DNA from: Amycolatopsis deserti
GTDB taxonomy: Bacteria > Actinomycetota > Actinomycetes > Mycobacteriales > Pseudonocardiaceae
Assembly (NCBI RefSeq): GCF_014653945.1
Contig: NZ_BNAU01000009.1
Span: 62,001-126,000 of the forward strand
DNA length: 64,000 nucleotides
Direction: 5' to 3'
This document shows, piece by piece, positions 42,640 through 52,622 of the stretch. The notes beneath the pieces were generated by a model. The model saw only the letters and a program-made list of their open reading frames with translations, made no database searches and was not told the origin of the DNA. Position numbers and translations under genes: made by a program. Positions within the stretch are counted from its first letter, which is position 1; each line of letters opens with the position of its first letter.

Positions 42640-44646
42640 TCACTCCGGCTCCGGGTGCCCCAGCTTGGTCAGCCACAGCCGGAACAACCGGTGCAGCGAC
42701 TCGGCCCCCACCAGGTCTCCCGGCGGCTCGAACTCCTTGGGGTAGATCAGGAACCCGCGCTCCTGCTCCCCGCCGAGCCCGCCGTGCGAACCCACGTGGA
42801 TCTCGAACGGCGAAGCCTCCCCCGTCTCCGGGTCCCACCGGCTGTTGATCATGATGTCGGCGCAGTGCGGGAACGTGTCCACGCGCCGGATCAGGTCCGG
42901 GGCGTGGTCGCCGTACTGGGCCAGCGGGTCCTCGCCGAGCACCTCCCCGGAATCCAGCCGGTGCACGCCGTCCCGGCCCAGCACCACCGGTCCGTGCTCG
43001 TCGCTGCGGACCAGCATGAACCCGACCCCGGGGTGGTCCACCAGCGCGGGCAGCAGTTCCGGGTACTCGCGCTCGATCGTCTCCAGCGAGACCCGCCCCG
43101 CGTGCTCGGTGAACGACACCATCCCGACGTGCCCGGACACCACCACGACCACCCCGGGAGCCACCCGCGTCACCTCGTGCCGCGCGTCCTCCTTGGGCCG
43201 GTGCTCGATCCGCCGCGCGCCGGTCACCCGCTCCCGCAGCCGCGTCGCCACCGGGCCGCCCCCGGCCACCTCGGGTGCGTGCCCGCCGCACAACCGCCCG
43301 ACCAGCTCCTCCAGCGACTCGCCGAACCGGTGCGCGAACGCCCACCCCTGCGTCTGCCCGTGATCCGACAGCACGACCAGGTGGTACGGCCGCGGCCCGA
43401 GCCGCGAAGCCCGGTGCAGCCGCCCGATCTGCTGGTCGATCGCGCGCAGCACGGCGAGCGTGTCGAACCGTTCGATGCCGGAGTGGTGGGCGACCTCGTC
43501 GTAGCCGAGGAAGTCCGCGTACACCACCGGCCGGCCGTCGAGCATGTCCTCCAGCACCGCGGACACCACGACGTCCCGTGAAATGACCGTGGTGCCGGTC
43601 CGGGCGATCGGGTAGATCCCGCCGCGCGGCACCCGCGGCACCACGCCCGCCCGCCGCTGCCGGGCCGAGGCCGAGACCTCGCGGACGATGTCGACCAGCG
43701 CCGAACCCAGCGTGCGCAACGCGTTGACCGGATTGGCGAAGTAGGCGTAGTAGCCCGTGCCGACGCGGTCCTCGCGGTGGCGGCGCAGGCCCTTGGGCAG
43801 CAGCACCGACACCGCGCTCATGGTGAGGCTGACGTGCGGGGCGTCGCCGGTGAAGAGGTTGCCGTGGCTGGCGCCGTCGACGGCGAGCAGGCCGCGGCCG
43901 TCGGAGTGCCGCCGCTCGATCTCGGCCGCGTCCCGCGGGTGGGCGCACGCCATCACGTGGTCGCGGTCCTTTTCGTACCAGCGGAACCCGAGGATGTCGT
44001 GGTTGGAGCCGTGCAGGATGCCGCACACGCTCGCGCCGGTCTGCGAGCTCCAGTCGGTCTGCCAGCGCACCAGCGCGTGGCTGTCCTCGGCGAGCCAGCG
44101 GGCCAGCGTCGGCATGTCGCCGTCCCGGACCGCGCGGCGGACCACGTCGTAGCCGAGCCCGTCGACCTGCAGGAAGATCAGCCCGGGTGGGACGTCGTCC
44201 GCCAGTTCCGGACAGCGGCGCGAGCGGCGGCGGGCCCGGCGGAAGAACACCTCGTCCTCGTCGAGCGCGAGCACGCTGGACACGACCCCGCTCACCGCGG
44301 ACACCCCGACCACGACCAGGAACCCGGTGCGCAGCCCGTTGACCTCCACGCCCGGCACGACGGCGAACGCGGCCACCGCGCCCGCGCCGAGCAGCAGGAA
44401 GCTGCCGATGCCGAGCGTGAACAGCGCCAGCGGCAGGGCCACCCGCAGCACCTGCGGCCACACCACGGCGGTCAGCAGGCTCAGCAGCAGGCCGCACACC
44501 AGCGGCTGCCACTCCTCCGGCATCGCGAAGCCGTCCAGCAGGTCGTCCATGCCGACGAGCGCGAGCGACGTGGTCAGCCACACCAGGGCGAACCGCGCGA
44601 GCGAGCGTCCACGCCGGAGCAGCCGGCCCCGTTCCGCCGAAGTCAT
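42640..44646 (-). CDS. fusion: phage-holin-like membrane domain + alkaline phosphatase superfamily domain
   Basis: 668 aa. N-terminal ~140 residues with four membrane segments (mycobacterial holin superfamily IV/DUF360 style: FALVWLTTSLALVGMDDLLD, TAVVWPQVLRVALPLALFTL). The rest is a type I phosphodiesterase/alkaline-phosphatase-like domain: LIFLQVDGLGYD, a probable nucleophile in WSSQTGASVCG, LSDHGQTQGW, and HVGSHGG near the end. Overlaps dedA by ATGA. Likely acts at the membrane on a lipid or phosphate ester; substrate unknown. Confidence 0.78.
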   Translation of the reverse strand: MTSAERGRLLRRGRSLARFALVWLTTSLALVGMDDLLDGFAMPEEWQPLVCGLLLSLLTAVVWPQVLRVALPLALFTLGIGSFLLLGAGAVAAFAVVPGVEVNGLRTGFLVVVGVSAVSGVVSSVLALDEDEVFFRRARRRSRRCPELADDVPPGLIFLQVDGLGYDVVRRAVRDGDMPTLARWLAEDSHALVRWQTDWSSQTGASVCGILHGSNHDILGFRWYEKDRDHVMACAHPRDAAEIERRHSDGRGLLAVDGASHGNLFTGDAPHVSLTMSAVSVLLPKGLRRHREDRVGTGYYAYFANPVNALRTLGSALVDIVREVSASARQRRAGVVPRVPRGGIYPIARTGTTVISRDVVVSAVLEDMLDGRPVVYADFLGYDEVAHHSGIERFDTLAVLRAIDQQIGRLHRASRLGPRPYHLVVLSDHGQTQGWAFAHRFGESLEELVGRLCGGHAPEVAGGGPVATRLRERVTGARRIEHRPKEDARHEVTRVAPGVVVVVSGHVGMVSFTEHAGRVSLETIEREYPELLPALVDHPGVGFMLVRSDEHGPVVLGRDGVHRLDSGEVLGEDPLAQYGDHAPDLIRRVDTFPHCADIMINSRWDPETGEASPFEIHVGSHGGLGGEQERGFLIYPKEFEPPGDLVGAESLHRLFRLWLTKLGHPEPE

Positions 44647-45221
44647 CCCACCTTCGCCCTTTCCCTGCGGCGCTTCGCCACCAGGTTGATCACACCGGTC
44701 ACCAGCAGCACCAGCACGGCGGCCAGCAGGGTCGCGACGAGCGGCGAGTCGAACAGGCCGCCGCTGAGCACGCCGAGCAGCGCGTACGCGACGGCCCACA
44801 ACACGCACGCGACCGCGGTCGCCGGCACCAGCCGCCGCCACGGGTAGCCGACCGCGCCGGCGGCCAGCAGCACCGGGATGCGCCCGGCCGGCAGCAGCCG
44901 CCCGACGACCACGAGCTGCCACCCCTGCCGCGCGAACCGCTGCCGCGCGGCGACGAGACGTTCCGGCTTCTGCCCGCGCGCCAGCCACCGGACCGCCGCG
45001 TCACCGCCCAGCCGCGCGACGGCGAAGGTCACCACATCACCGATCACCGCCCCGGCGGTGGCCAGCAGCAGAACCAGCGGCAACGACAGGTGCCCCGTCA
45101 TGGCGATGGCGGCCGCCGCCCCGACGACGGCCCCGGTCGGGACGATCGGCACGATCGAGCCGATCAGCACGCCGAGGAAGAGGGTCGGGTAGCCGACGCT
45201 GGAGAAGTCGGTCCAGTTCAC
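44643..45221 (-). CDS. DedA-family membrane protein
   Basis: 192 aa, GTG start. VTT-type motif region GAVVGAAAAIAMTGHLSLPL and GRLLPAGRIPVLLAAGAV, which contains the conserved Arg of DedA proteins implicated in undecaprenyl-phosphate or phospholipid scrambling. Upstream partner of the holin/phosphatase fusion in one transcript. Confidence 0.85.
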   Translation of the reverse strand: MNWTDFSSVGYPTLFLGVLIGSIVPIVPTGAVVGAAAAIAMTGHLSLPLVLLLATAGAVIGDVVTFAVARLGGDAAVRWLARGQKPERLVAARQRFARQGWQLVVVGRLLPAGRIPVLLAAGAVGYPWRRLVPATAVACVLWAVAYALLGVLSGGLFDSPLVATLLAAVLVLLVTGVINLVAKRRRERAKVG

Positions 45222-45276
45222 CAGGCCACCCCATCACGCACCGGCCCCGGCGCGGTGACCGCCGCGCCGGTTCCGG

Positions 45277-46053
45277 TCACGGAGAAACCTCACGCAGGTC
45301 GACGACTTCACCCGGTTCGGTGAGAGCGACACGCGTCTTGCCCCGCACGGCGGCGGCGAACTCGCGCGGCGGATCCACCAGCAACCGCCGCATCCGGCGG
45401 GTCCGCGCCAGGCCCGGGACCGCCAGCGTGCCCCAGTGCACCGGGACCGCCACCCGCGGCCGCACCCGGGCAACCGCCTCCGCCGCCCGCACTGGATCCA
45501 GGTGGCCGGGCCCGAGGTTCGGACCCCAGCCCCAGACCGGCAGGAACGCGACATCGACCGGGCCCAGCTCGGCCATCCCGGCGTGCAGGTCGGTGTCCCC
45601 GGCCACGTACACCCGCGCGCCCGGCGCCTCCACGACATGACCACTCGCGCGCGCCTGCGGGCCGTGCGTGAACCGCGGCCCCCAGCGGTGCCCCGAATGC
45701 TCCGCCCACACGGCGGTCACCCGCAGGTCGCCGAAGGACGCCTGCTCCCCGATGTCCAGTTCCACCACCGCCGCGAACCCCCGCCGGCGCAGCCAGCCGC
45801 CCGCCCCGCGCGGCACCACGATCGGCACGTGCCGCCCCAGCAACCGCAGCGACGGCACGTGCAGGTGGTCGCCGTGGAGGTGGGAGATCAGCACCAGATC
45901 GGCATCGGCGTAGGCGGCGGGATCCAGCGGCGGCGCGACCCGGACCAGACCGCCCACCGCGCGCGTCAGCACCGGATCGGTCAGCACGACCCGGCCGGCG
46001 ACCTCCAGCCGGACCGTCGAGTGGCCGAGGAAACGCAGCGACAGACCCTCCAC
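45277..46053 (-). CDS. MBL-fold metallo-hydrolase (UlaG-like)
   Basis: 258 aa, GTG start. Metal motif HLHGDH (H58, H60, D62, H63) plus GHSTVRLEVAGRVVLTDPVL at the start, AGDTDLH and a final VHWGTLAVPG. Typical of MBL hydrolases related to UlaG/RomA; substrate unknown. 55 bp upstream of dedA, same strand. Confidence 0.87.
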   Translation of the reverse strand: MEGLSLRFLGHSTVRLEVAGRVVLTDPVLTRAVGGLVRVAPPLDPAAYADADLVLISHLHGDHLHVPSLRLLGRHVPIVVPRGAGGWLRRRGFAAVVELDIGEQASFGDLRVTAVWAEHSGHRWGPRFTHGPQARASGHVVEAPGARVYVAGDTDLHAGMAELGPVDVAFLPVWGWGPNLGPGHLDPVRAAEAVARVRPRVAVPVHWGTLAVPGLARTRRMRRLLVDPPREFAAAVRGKTRVALTEPGEVVDLREVSP

Positions 46054-46480
46054 ACCCCGAGTATCCCGGCCGGGGACCGCGCCGCGTCCGTAACACCTTG
46101 ATTACTCAATCGGACAGCACCCGAACCGGTGAAGCGATCACGAACGCCCTTTTCCGCAGGTCAACGATGGTGCAACGGTACTTCCACACCGGGGGCTGTC
46201 GCGTCAACGTCCATATGGCATATGCCACGAGGTCCGGTCGACGTATATCGATAACGGCGAATTCACACTACTGTCATAAGACCCGGCGAACCCGGGGGTA
46301 ACTGGCGCGCCGCGGGAACCCGCCCACCACAACCCGGGGACCTCGCTGATGCGCGCCAGCGGCCCGAAGACGTGCCGACCGGCGGCCACCCGACGACGTG
46401 TGGCCGGTGTACCGAGTCCTGCCCTCGTTCAGGCGACTCGTACTTCTGCTCTCGACTGACCATCGCGCAGGAGGGCTGCT
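46054..46480. other. gltB upstream region with AT-rich palindrome TGGCATATGCCA
   Basis: 427 bp without a convincing gene; noticeably less GC-rich than its surroundings. It contains the 12-bp perfect palindrome TGGCATATGCCA (46216-46227), overlapping CCATATGG, about 265 bp upstream of the gltB start. A short ORF (46098-46301) is not supported by codon use. GlnR boxes were looked for without a good hit. Confidence 0.5.
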
Positions 46481-49400
46481 GTGTTAACAGCGCCCGCGCC
46501 GCGCCCACGTGTGAGGAGACGGCCAGCCGTGACCCGCCACAGTGTTCGCAAGCCGGAAGGCTTGTACGACGCGCAATACGAGCACGATGCCTGCGGTGTC
46601 GCGTTCGTCGCCGATATGTCCGGCCGACGCAGCCACGACATCGTGACCAAGGCCCTGACGGCCCTGCGCAACCTCGAACACCGTGGCGCCAGAGGAGCCG
46701 AACCCGAGACCGGTGACGGCGCGGGCATCCTGATCCAGGTCCCGGACGCGTTCTTCCGCGAGGTCGTCGACTTCGAGCTGCCCGAGGCCGGGCACTACGC
46801 CGTGGGCACCGCGTTCCTGCCGGTCGACGAGACCGCCCGCGGCCGCGCGATGAGCGCGATCGAGGGCCTGGTCGCCGAGGAGGGCCTGCGGGTCCTGGGC
46901 TGGCGCGAGGTCCCGGTGGACACCGAGCACGTCGGGCCGACCGCGGCCTCGACCATGCCGCACTTCGCGCAGCTGTTCCTGGCCTCGCGCGAGGGCCTGC
47001 GCACCGGGCTGGACCTGGAGCGCGCCGCGTTCTGCGTGCGCAAGCGCGCCGAGCACCTGCTGGCCGACGAGGACGTGTACTTCCCGAGCCTGTCCGCCCG
47101 CACCATCGTCTACAAGGGAATGCTCACCGAGCCGCAGGTGCCGCGGTTCTTCCCGGACCTCACCGACGAGCGCGTGACGAGCGCGATCGGGCTGGTGCAC
47201 TCCCGCTTCTCCACCAACACGTTCCCGTCGTGGCCGCTGGCCCACCCGTACCGGTACGTGGCGCACAACGGTGAGATCAACACGCTGCGCGGCAACCGGA
47301 ACTGGATGGACGCGCGCGAGTCGATGCTGTCCACCGACCTGATCCCGGGCGACCTCAAGCGGATCTACCCGATCATCACGCGCGGCGCGAGCGACTCGGC
47401 CAGCTTCGACGAGGTCCTCGAGCTGCTGCACCTGGGCGGCCGCAGCCTGCCGCACGCCGTCCTCATGATGATCCCCGAAGCCTGGGAGAACCACGAGGAG
47501 ATGGACCAGGCGCGCCGCGCCTTCTACGAGTTCCACTCCACGCTGATGGAGCCGTGGGACGGCCCGGCGCTGGTGTCGTTCACCGACGGCACCCAGATCG
47601 GCGCGGTGCTGGACCGCAACGGTCTGCGCCCCGCGCGGTACTGGGTCACCGAGGACGGCCTGGTCGTGCTCGCGAGCGAGGTCGGCGTGCTGGAGCTGGA
47701 CCAGTCGACGATCGTGCAGAAGGGCCGGCTGGAGCCGGGCCGCATGTTCCTCGTCGACACGGCCGAAGGCCGCATCATCGACGACGAGGAGATCAAGGGA
47801 CAGCTGGCCGCCGAGCACCCCTACGGCGACTGGGTCGACCAGGGCCTGGTGCGCCTGGAGGAGCTGCCCGAGCGCGAGCGCGAGGTGCCCACGCACGCCT
47901 CGCTGGTCCGCCGTCAGCAGGCCTTCGGCTACACCGAGGAAGAGCTGGACACGCTGCTGTCGCCGATGGCGAAATCCGGCGCCGAGCCGATCGGCTCGAT
48001 GGGCAACGACTCGCCGCTGGCGCCGCTGTCGTCCGGCCCGCGGCCGATCTTCGACTACTTCATCCAGCTGTTCGCCCAGGTCACCAACCCGCCCCTGGAC
48101 GCGATCCGCGAGGAGCTCGTGACGTCGCTGGGCACCCAGCTCGGCGCGCAGCCGAACCTGCTGGAGGCCACCGGCGAGTCGTGCCGCCGCGTCGTCCTGC
48201 CGTTCCCGGTGCTGGACAACGACGAGCTGGCCAAGCTGGTGCACATCAACGACGACGGCGACCTGCCGGAGTTCACCGCGGTCACCATCCACGGCCTCTA
48301 CGACGTGCACGGCGGCGGCGACGCGCTGCTGGCGCGCCTGGAGGAGATCCGGACCGAGGTGTCCAACGCGATCTCCGAGGGCGCGCGGCTGATCGTGCTG
48401 TCCGACCGCGGGGTCGACGCCGACCACGCGGCCATCCCGTCGCTGCTGCTCACCGGCGCGGTGCACCACCACCTGGTGCGGCAGAAGACCCGCACCCAGG
48501 TCGGGATCATCGCCGAGACCGCCGACGCCCGCGAGGTGCACCACATCGCGCTGCTGCTGGGTTACGGCGCGGCCGCGGTCAACCCGTACCTGGCGATGGC
48601 GACGGTCGAGGAGCTGGCCCGCGACGGCAAGATCCCGGGTGTCACGCCGCAGCAGGCGACCCGCAACCTGATCAAGGCGCTGGGCAAGGGCGTCCGCAAG
48701 ACCATGTCGAAGATGGGAGTGTCCACTGTGGCCTCCTACACCGGCGCGCAGATCTTCGAGGCGCTCGGCCTGTCGCAGGAGGTCATCGACACCTGCTTCA
48801 CCGGCACCACCTCGCGGCTGGGCGGCGTCGGGTTCGACGTGCTGCACGAGGAGGTCCGGCAGCGGCACGCCCGCGCGTTCCCGCGCGACGGGTTCCGCCC
48901 GAACCACCGCGAGCTGGAGATCGGCTCGGACTACCAGTGGCGGCGCGAGGGCGAGCCGCACCTGTTCAACCCGCACACGGTCTTCAAGCTGCAGCACTCC
49001 ACCCGCACCGGCCGGTACGAGGTGTTCAAGGAGTACACCAACGCCGTCGACGAGCAGTCGAAGAAGCTGTTCACGCTGCGCGGCCTGTTCGAGCTGAAGG
49101 AGGGCGTGCGCCCGCCGGTGCCGATCGAGGAGGTCGAGCCGGTCTCCGAGATCGTCAAGCGGTTCGCCACCGGCGCCATCTCCTACGGCTCGATCTCGCA
49201 GGAGATGCACGAGACGCTGGCGATCGCGATGAACCGGCTGGGCGGCAAGTCCAACACCGGTGAGGGTGGCGAGGACCCGGAGCGGCTCTACGACCCCGAG
49301 CGGCGCAGCGCCGTGAAGCAGGTCGCCAGCGGCCGGTTCGGCGTCACCAGCGAGTACCTGGTCAACGCCGACGACATCCAGATCAAGATGGCGCAGGGCG

Positions 49401-51058
49401 CCAAGCCCGGTGAGGGCGGCCAGCTGCCCGGCGCGAAGGTGTACCCGTGGATCGCCAAGACCCGGCACTCCACGCCGGGTGTGGGACTGATTTCCCCGCC
49501 GCCGCACCACGACATCTACTCGATCGAGGACCTGGCGCAGCTGATCCACGACCTGAAGAACGCCAACCCGGCGGCCCGCATCCACGTGAAGCTGGTGTCC
49601 GAAGTCGGCGTCGGCACGGTCGCGGCGGGTGTGTCGAAGGCGCACGCGGACGTCGTGCTGATCTCCGGTCACGACGGCGGCACCGGCGCCTCGCCGCTGT
49701 CCTCGATCAAGCACGCCGGCGGCCCGTGGGAGCTGGGCCTGGCCGAGACGCAGCAGACGCTGCTGGCGAACCGGCTGCGGGACCGGATCGTGGTGCAGAC
49801 CGACGGGCAGCTCAAGACCGGCCGCGACGTGGTGATCGCCGCGCTGCTGGGCGCCGAGGAGTTCGGGTTCGCGACAGCGCCGCTGGTGGTGTCCGGCTGC
49901 ATCATGATGCGGGTCTGCCACCTGGACACCTGCCCGGTGGGCGTGGCGACGCAGAACCCGAAGCTGCGCGAGAAGTTCAGCGGCAAGGCCGAGTACGTGG
50001 TGAACTTCTTCGAGTTCATCGCCCAGGAGGTGCGCGAGTACCTGGCGCGGCTGGGTTTCCGGTCGATCGAGGAGGCCGTCGGGCACGCCGAGGTGCTCGA
50101 CACCCGCCCGGCCGTGGACCACTGGAAGGCCCGCGGGCTGGACCTGTCGCCGATCTTCCACGTGCCCGAGCTGGAGCCGCGGGCCGCGCGGCACCAGGTG
50201 GTCGCCCAGGACCACAGCCTGGAGAAGGCGCTGGACAACACGCTGATCCAGCTCGCCGAGGGCGCGCTCAGCTCCGGGGACAAGGTGCGGCTGGAACTGC
50301 CGGTGCGCAACGTCAACCGGACCGTGGGCACCATGCTCGGGTCGGAGCTGACCAAGCGCTGGGGCGGCGAGGGCCTGCCGGACGACACGATCGACGTGAC
50401 CTTCACCGGCACCGCCGGGCAGTCGTTCGGCGCGTTCGTGCCGAAGGGCATCACGCTGCGGCTGTTCGGCGACGCCAACGACTACGTCGGCAAGGGCCTG
50501 TCCGGCGGCCGCATCATCGTGCGCCCGCCGAAGGAGGCCAAGATCGCCTCCGAGCAGAACATCATCGCCGGCAACGTGATCGGCTACGGCGCCACCAGCG
50601 GGCAGATCTTCCTGCGCGGCAAGGTCGGCGAACGGTTCTGCGTGCGGAACTCGGGCGCGCTGGCCGTCGTGGAGGGCGTCGGCGACCACGGCTGCGAGTA
50701 CATGACCGGCGGTCGCGTGGTCGTGCTCGGGCCGACCGGGCGCAACTTCGCCGCCGGCATGTCCGGCGGGATCGCGTACGTGCTGGACCTGTCGCCGCTG
50801 CGGGTGAACCCGGAGATGGTCGACGTCGACCCGCTGGACGACGAGGACGTCGAGTTCCTGCGGGACGCGGTCGAGGCGCACTTCGTGGAGACCGAGTCGC
50901 CGGTGGCGCGGGCGCTGCTGGCCGACTGGGAGACCACGGTCACCCGCTTCGGCAAGGTCATGCCCAAGGACTACAAGCGGGTCCTGGCCGCGCGGGCGGA
51001 AGCCGAGCGCGACGGCCGGGACGTGAACGAAGCCATCATGGAGGCCGCACATGGCTGA
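46481..51058 (+). CDS. gltB: glutamate synthase (NADPH), large subunit
   Basis: 1525 aa from GTG 46481, chosen because AGGAGGG lies 5-6 bp upstream; a start at GTG 46526 is also possible. N-terminal class II glutaminase with its nucleophile in HDACGVAFVADM, central domain, FMN-binding region around 900-1250 with the ferredoxin-like Cys cluster (CIMMRVCHLDTCPVGVATQN), and the C-terminal beta-helix GXGXG domain. Converts glutamine + 2-oxoglutarate to two glutamates. Operon with gltD (8-bp overlap). Confidence 0.95.
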   Translation: MLTAPAPRPRVRRRPAVTRHSVRKPEGLYDAQYEHDACGVAFVADMSGRRSHDIVTKALTALRNLEHRGARGAEPETGDGAGILIQVPDAFFREVVDFELPEAGHYAVGTAFLPVDETARGRAMSAIEGLVAEEGLRVLGWREVPVDTEHVGPTAASTMPHFAQLFLASREGLRTGLDLERAAFCVRKRAEHLLADEDVYFPSLSARTIVYKGMLTEPQVPRFFPDLTDERVTSAIGLVHSRFSTNTFPSWPLAHPYRYVAHNGEINTLRGNRNWMDARESMLSTDLIPGDLKRIYPIITRGASDSASFDEVLELLHLGGRSLPHAVLMMIPEAWENHEEMDQARRAFYEFHSTLMEPWDGPALVSFTDGTQIGAVLDRNGLRPARYWVTEDGLVVLASEVGVLELDQSTIVQKGRLEPGRMFLVDTAEGRIIDDEEIKGQLAAEHPYGDWVDQGLVRLEELPEREREVPTHASLVRRQQAFGYTEEELDTLLSPMAKSGAEPIGSMGNDSPLAPLSSGPRPIFDYFIQLFAQVTNPPLDAIREELVTSLGTQLGAQPNLLEATGESCRRVVLPFPVLDNDELAKLVHINDDGDLPEFTAVTIHGLYDVHGGGDALLARLEEIRTEVSNAISEGARLIVLSDRGVDADHAAIPSLLLTGAVHHHLVRQKTRTQVGIIAETADAREVHHIALLLGYGAAAVNPYLAMATVEELARDGKIPGVTPQQATRNLIKALGKGVRKTMSKMGVSTVASYTGAQIFEALGLSQEVIDTCFTGTTSRLGGVGFDVLHEEVRQRHARAFPRDGFRPNHRELEIGSDYQWRREGEPHLFNPHTVFKLQHSTRTGRYEVFKEYTNAVDEQSKKLFTLRGLFELKEGVRPPVPIEEVEPVSEIVKRFATGAISYGSISQEMHETLAIAMNRLGGKSNTGEGGEDPERLYDPERRSAVKQVASGRFGVTSEYLVNADDIQIKMAQGAKPGEGGQLPGAKVYPWIAKTRHSTPGVGLISPPPHHDIYSIEDLAQLIHDLKNANPAARIHVKLVSEVGVGTVAAGVSKAHADVVLISGHDGGTGASPLSSIKHAGGPWELGLAETQQTLLANRLRDRIVVQTDGQLKTGRDVVIAALLGAEEFGFATAPLVVSGCIMMRVCHLDTCPVGVATQNPKLREKFSGKAEYVVNFFEFIAQEVREYLARLGFRSIEEAVGHAEVLDTRPAVDHWKARGLDLSPIFHVPELEPRAARHQVVAQDHSLEKALDNTLIQLAEGALSSGDKVRLELPVRNVNRTVGTMLGSELTKRWGGEGLPDDTIDVTFTGTAGQSFGAFVPKGITLRLFGDANDYVGKGLSGGRIIVRPPKEAKIASEQNIIAGNVIGYGATSGQIFLRGKVGERFCVRNSGALAVVEGVGDHGCEYMTGGRVVVLGPTGRNFAAGMSGGIAYVLDLSPLRVNPEMVDVDPLDDEDVEFLRDAVEAHFVETESPVARALLADWETTVTRFGKVMPKDYKRVLAARAEAERDGRDVNEAIMEAAHG

Positions 51059-52502
51059 CCCGAAGGGTTTTCTGACGACGCCGCGCGAGACGCCGAAGAC
51101 CCGGCCGGTGCCGCTGCGCCTGCTCGACTGGCGCGAGGTGTACGAGGACTTCGCGTCGAACAAGCTGGAGAAGCAGGCCGGGCGCTGCATGGACTGCGGC
51201 ATCCCGTTCTGCCACCAGGGCTGCCCGCTGGGCAACCTGATCCCGGAGTGGAACACGCTGGTCTGGAGCGACGACTGGCGGGACGCGATCGAGCGGCTGC
51301 ACGCCACGAACAACTTCCCGGAGTTCACCGGGACGCTGTGCCCGGCGCCGTGCGAGACCGCATGCGTGCTGGGGATCAACAACGACCCGGTGACGATCAA
51401 GCGGGTCGAGATCTCCATCGTGGACCGCGCGTGGGAGGAGGGCTGGATCACGCCGCAGCCCCCGGTGACACGCACCGGCAAGAAGGTCGCCGTGGTCGGG
51501 TCCGGGCCGTCCGGCCTGGCGGCGGCGCAGCAGCTGACCCGCGCCGGGCACGACGTGGTGGTGTTCGAGCGGGCGGACGCGATCGGCGGGCTGCTGCGGT
51601 ACGGCATCCCCGAGTTCAAGATGGAGAAGCGGCGGCTGGACCGGCGCCTGGAGCAGATGCGGGCCGAGGGCACCGAGTTCCGCACCGGGGTGAACGTCGG
51701 CGTGGACATCACCGCCGAGGAGCTGCGGTCGTCGTACGACGCCGTGGTGCTGGCCGGTGGCGCGACCGCGTGGCGGGACCTGCCCGCGCCCGGCCGCGAG
51801 ACGACCGGTGTGTACCAGGCGATGGAGTACCTGCCGCTGGCGAACCGGGTCGCCTCCGGTGAGCTGGAGTCGTCGCCGATTTCGGCCGAGGGCAAGCACG
51901 TCGTGGTGATCGGTGGCGGTGACACCGGCGCGGACTGCGTCGGGACCGCCCACCGGCAGGGCGCGCTGTCGGTGACGCAGCTGGAGATCATGCCGCGCCC
52001 GCCGGAGAGCCGGTCGGAGGCGCACCCGTGGCCGATGTACCCGATGATCTACCGGGTGTCGTCGGCGCACGAGGAGGGCGGCGAGCGCCTGTACTCGGTG
52101 AGCACGCAGGAGTTCCTCGCCGATGAGGACGGCAACCTGCGGGCGCTGCGGCTGGTCGAGGTGCGCAACGAGGACGGCAAGTTCGTCGAGGTCGAGGGCA
52201 CCGAGCGGGAGCTGCCGGCGCAGCTGGTGCTGCTGGCGATGGGTTTCGTCGGCCCGCAGCGCGAAGGCCTGATCGAGGCGTTGGGCGTGGAGCTGGACGC
52301 CCGCGGCAACGTCGCGCGGGACGCGGATTTCCGCACGAGCGTGGAGAACGTGTTCGTGGCGGGCGACATGGGCCGCGGCCAGTCGCTGATCGTGTGGGCG
52401 ATCGCGGAGGGCCGCTCCGCCGCGGCCGGGGTGGACGCCTACCTGACCGGCCGGAACGTCCTGCCGGCCCCGATCGCGCCGACGGACCGGCCGATCGCCT
52501 AG
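51051..52502 (+). CDS. gltD: glutamate synthase, small subunit
   Basis: 483 aa. N-terminal Fe-S Cys motifs (GRCMDCGIPFCHQGCPLGN, LCPAPCETACVLG), FAD site GSGPSGLAAAQQL and NADPH site GGGDTGADCVG. Supplies electrons from NADPH to GltB. Overlaps gltB by 8 bp. A strong terminator follows 5 bp after the stop. Confidence 0.95.
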   Translation: MADPKGFLTTPRETPKTRPVPLRLLDWREVYEDFASNKLEKQAGRCMDCGIPFCHQGCPLGNLIPEWNTLVWSDDWRDAIERLHATNNFPEFTGTLCPAPCETACVLGINNDPVTIKRVEISIVDRAWEEGWITPQPPVTRTGKKVAVVGSGPSGLAAAQQLTRAGHDVVVFERADAIGGLLRYGIPEFKMEKRRLDRRLEQMRAEGTEFRTGVNVGVDITAEELRSSYDAVVLAGGATAWRDLPAPGRETTGVYQAMEYLPLANRVASGELESSPISAEGKHVVVIGGGDTGADCVGTAHRQGALSVTQLEIMPRPPESRSEAHPWPMYPMIYRVSSAHEEGGERLYSVSTQEFLADEDGNLRALRLVEVRNEDGKFVEVEGTERELPAQLVLLAMGFVGPQREGLIEALGVELDARGNVARDADFRTSVENVFVAGDMGRGQSLIVWAIAEGRSAAAGVDAYLTGRNVLPAPIAPTDRPIA

Positions 52503-52507
52503 GACCA

Positions 52508-52563
52508 GGGGTGGGCCACCAGGCAACGGAGCCGTGGTGGTCCACCCCGCGCCAGCCCTTTTT
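52508..52563 (+). terminator. gltBD terminator
   Basis: 14-bp stem with one mismatch (GGGGTGGGCCACCA at 52508-52521 with 52535-52548) and a 13-nt loop, followed 11 nt later by TTTTT. Confidence 0.85.
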
Positions 52564-52622
52564 CGGAGCCACTCGAAAACCGGCAGCCGGCAACGAAGCC
52601 CCCGCCACCCCCACGAGCCACC

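Noticed and set aside
46090..46125. GTAAC-N6-ATTAC-N6-GGACA-N6-GAACC as a GlnR binding region
   Set aside because: Only the first and last boxes fit gTnAC/GaAAC; the middle two do not, and the site is ~360 bp from the gltB start.
46098..46301. Short ORF (67 aa) upstream of gltB
   Set aside because: No Shine-Dalgarno, composition unlike genuine genes of the window and no recognisable domain.
46484..51991. Open frame of 1835 codons antiparallel to gltBD
   Set aside because: Shadow frame of a GC-rich gene; low-complexity Arg/His/Leu composition and no family resemblance.
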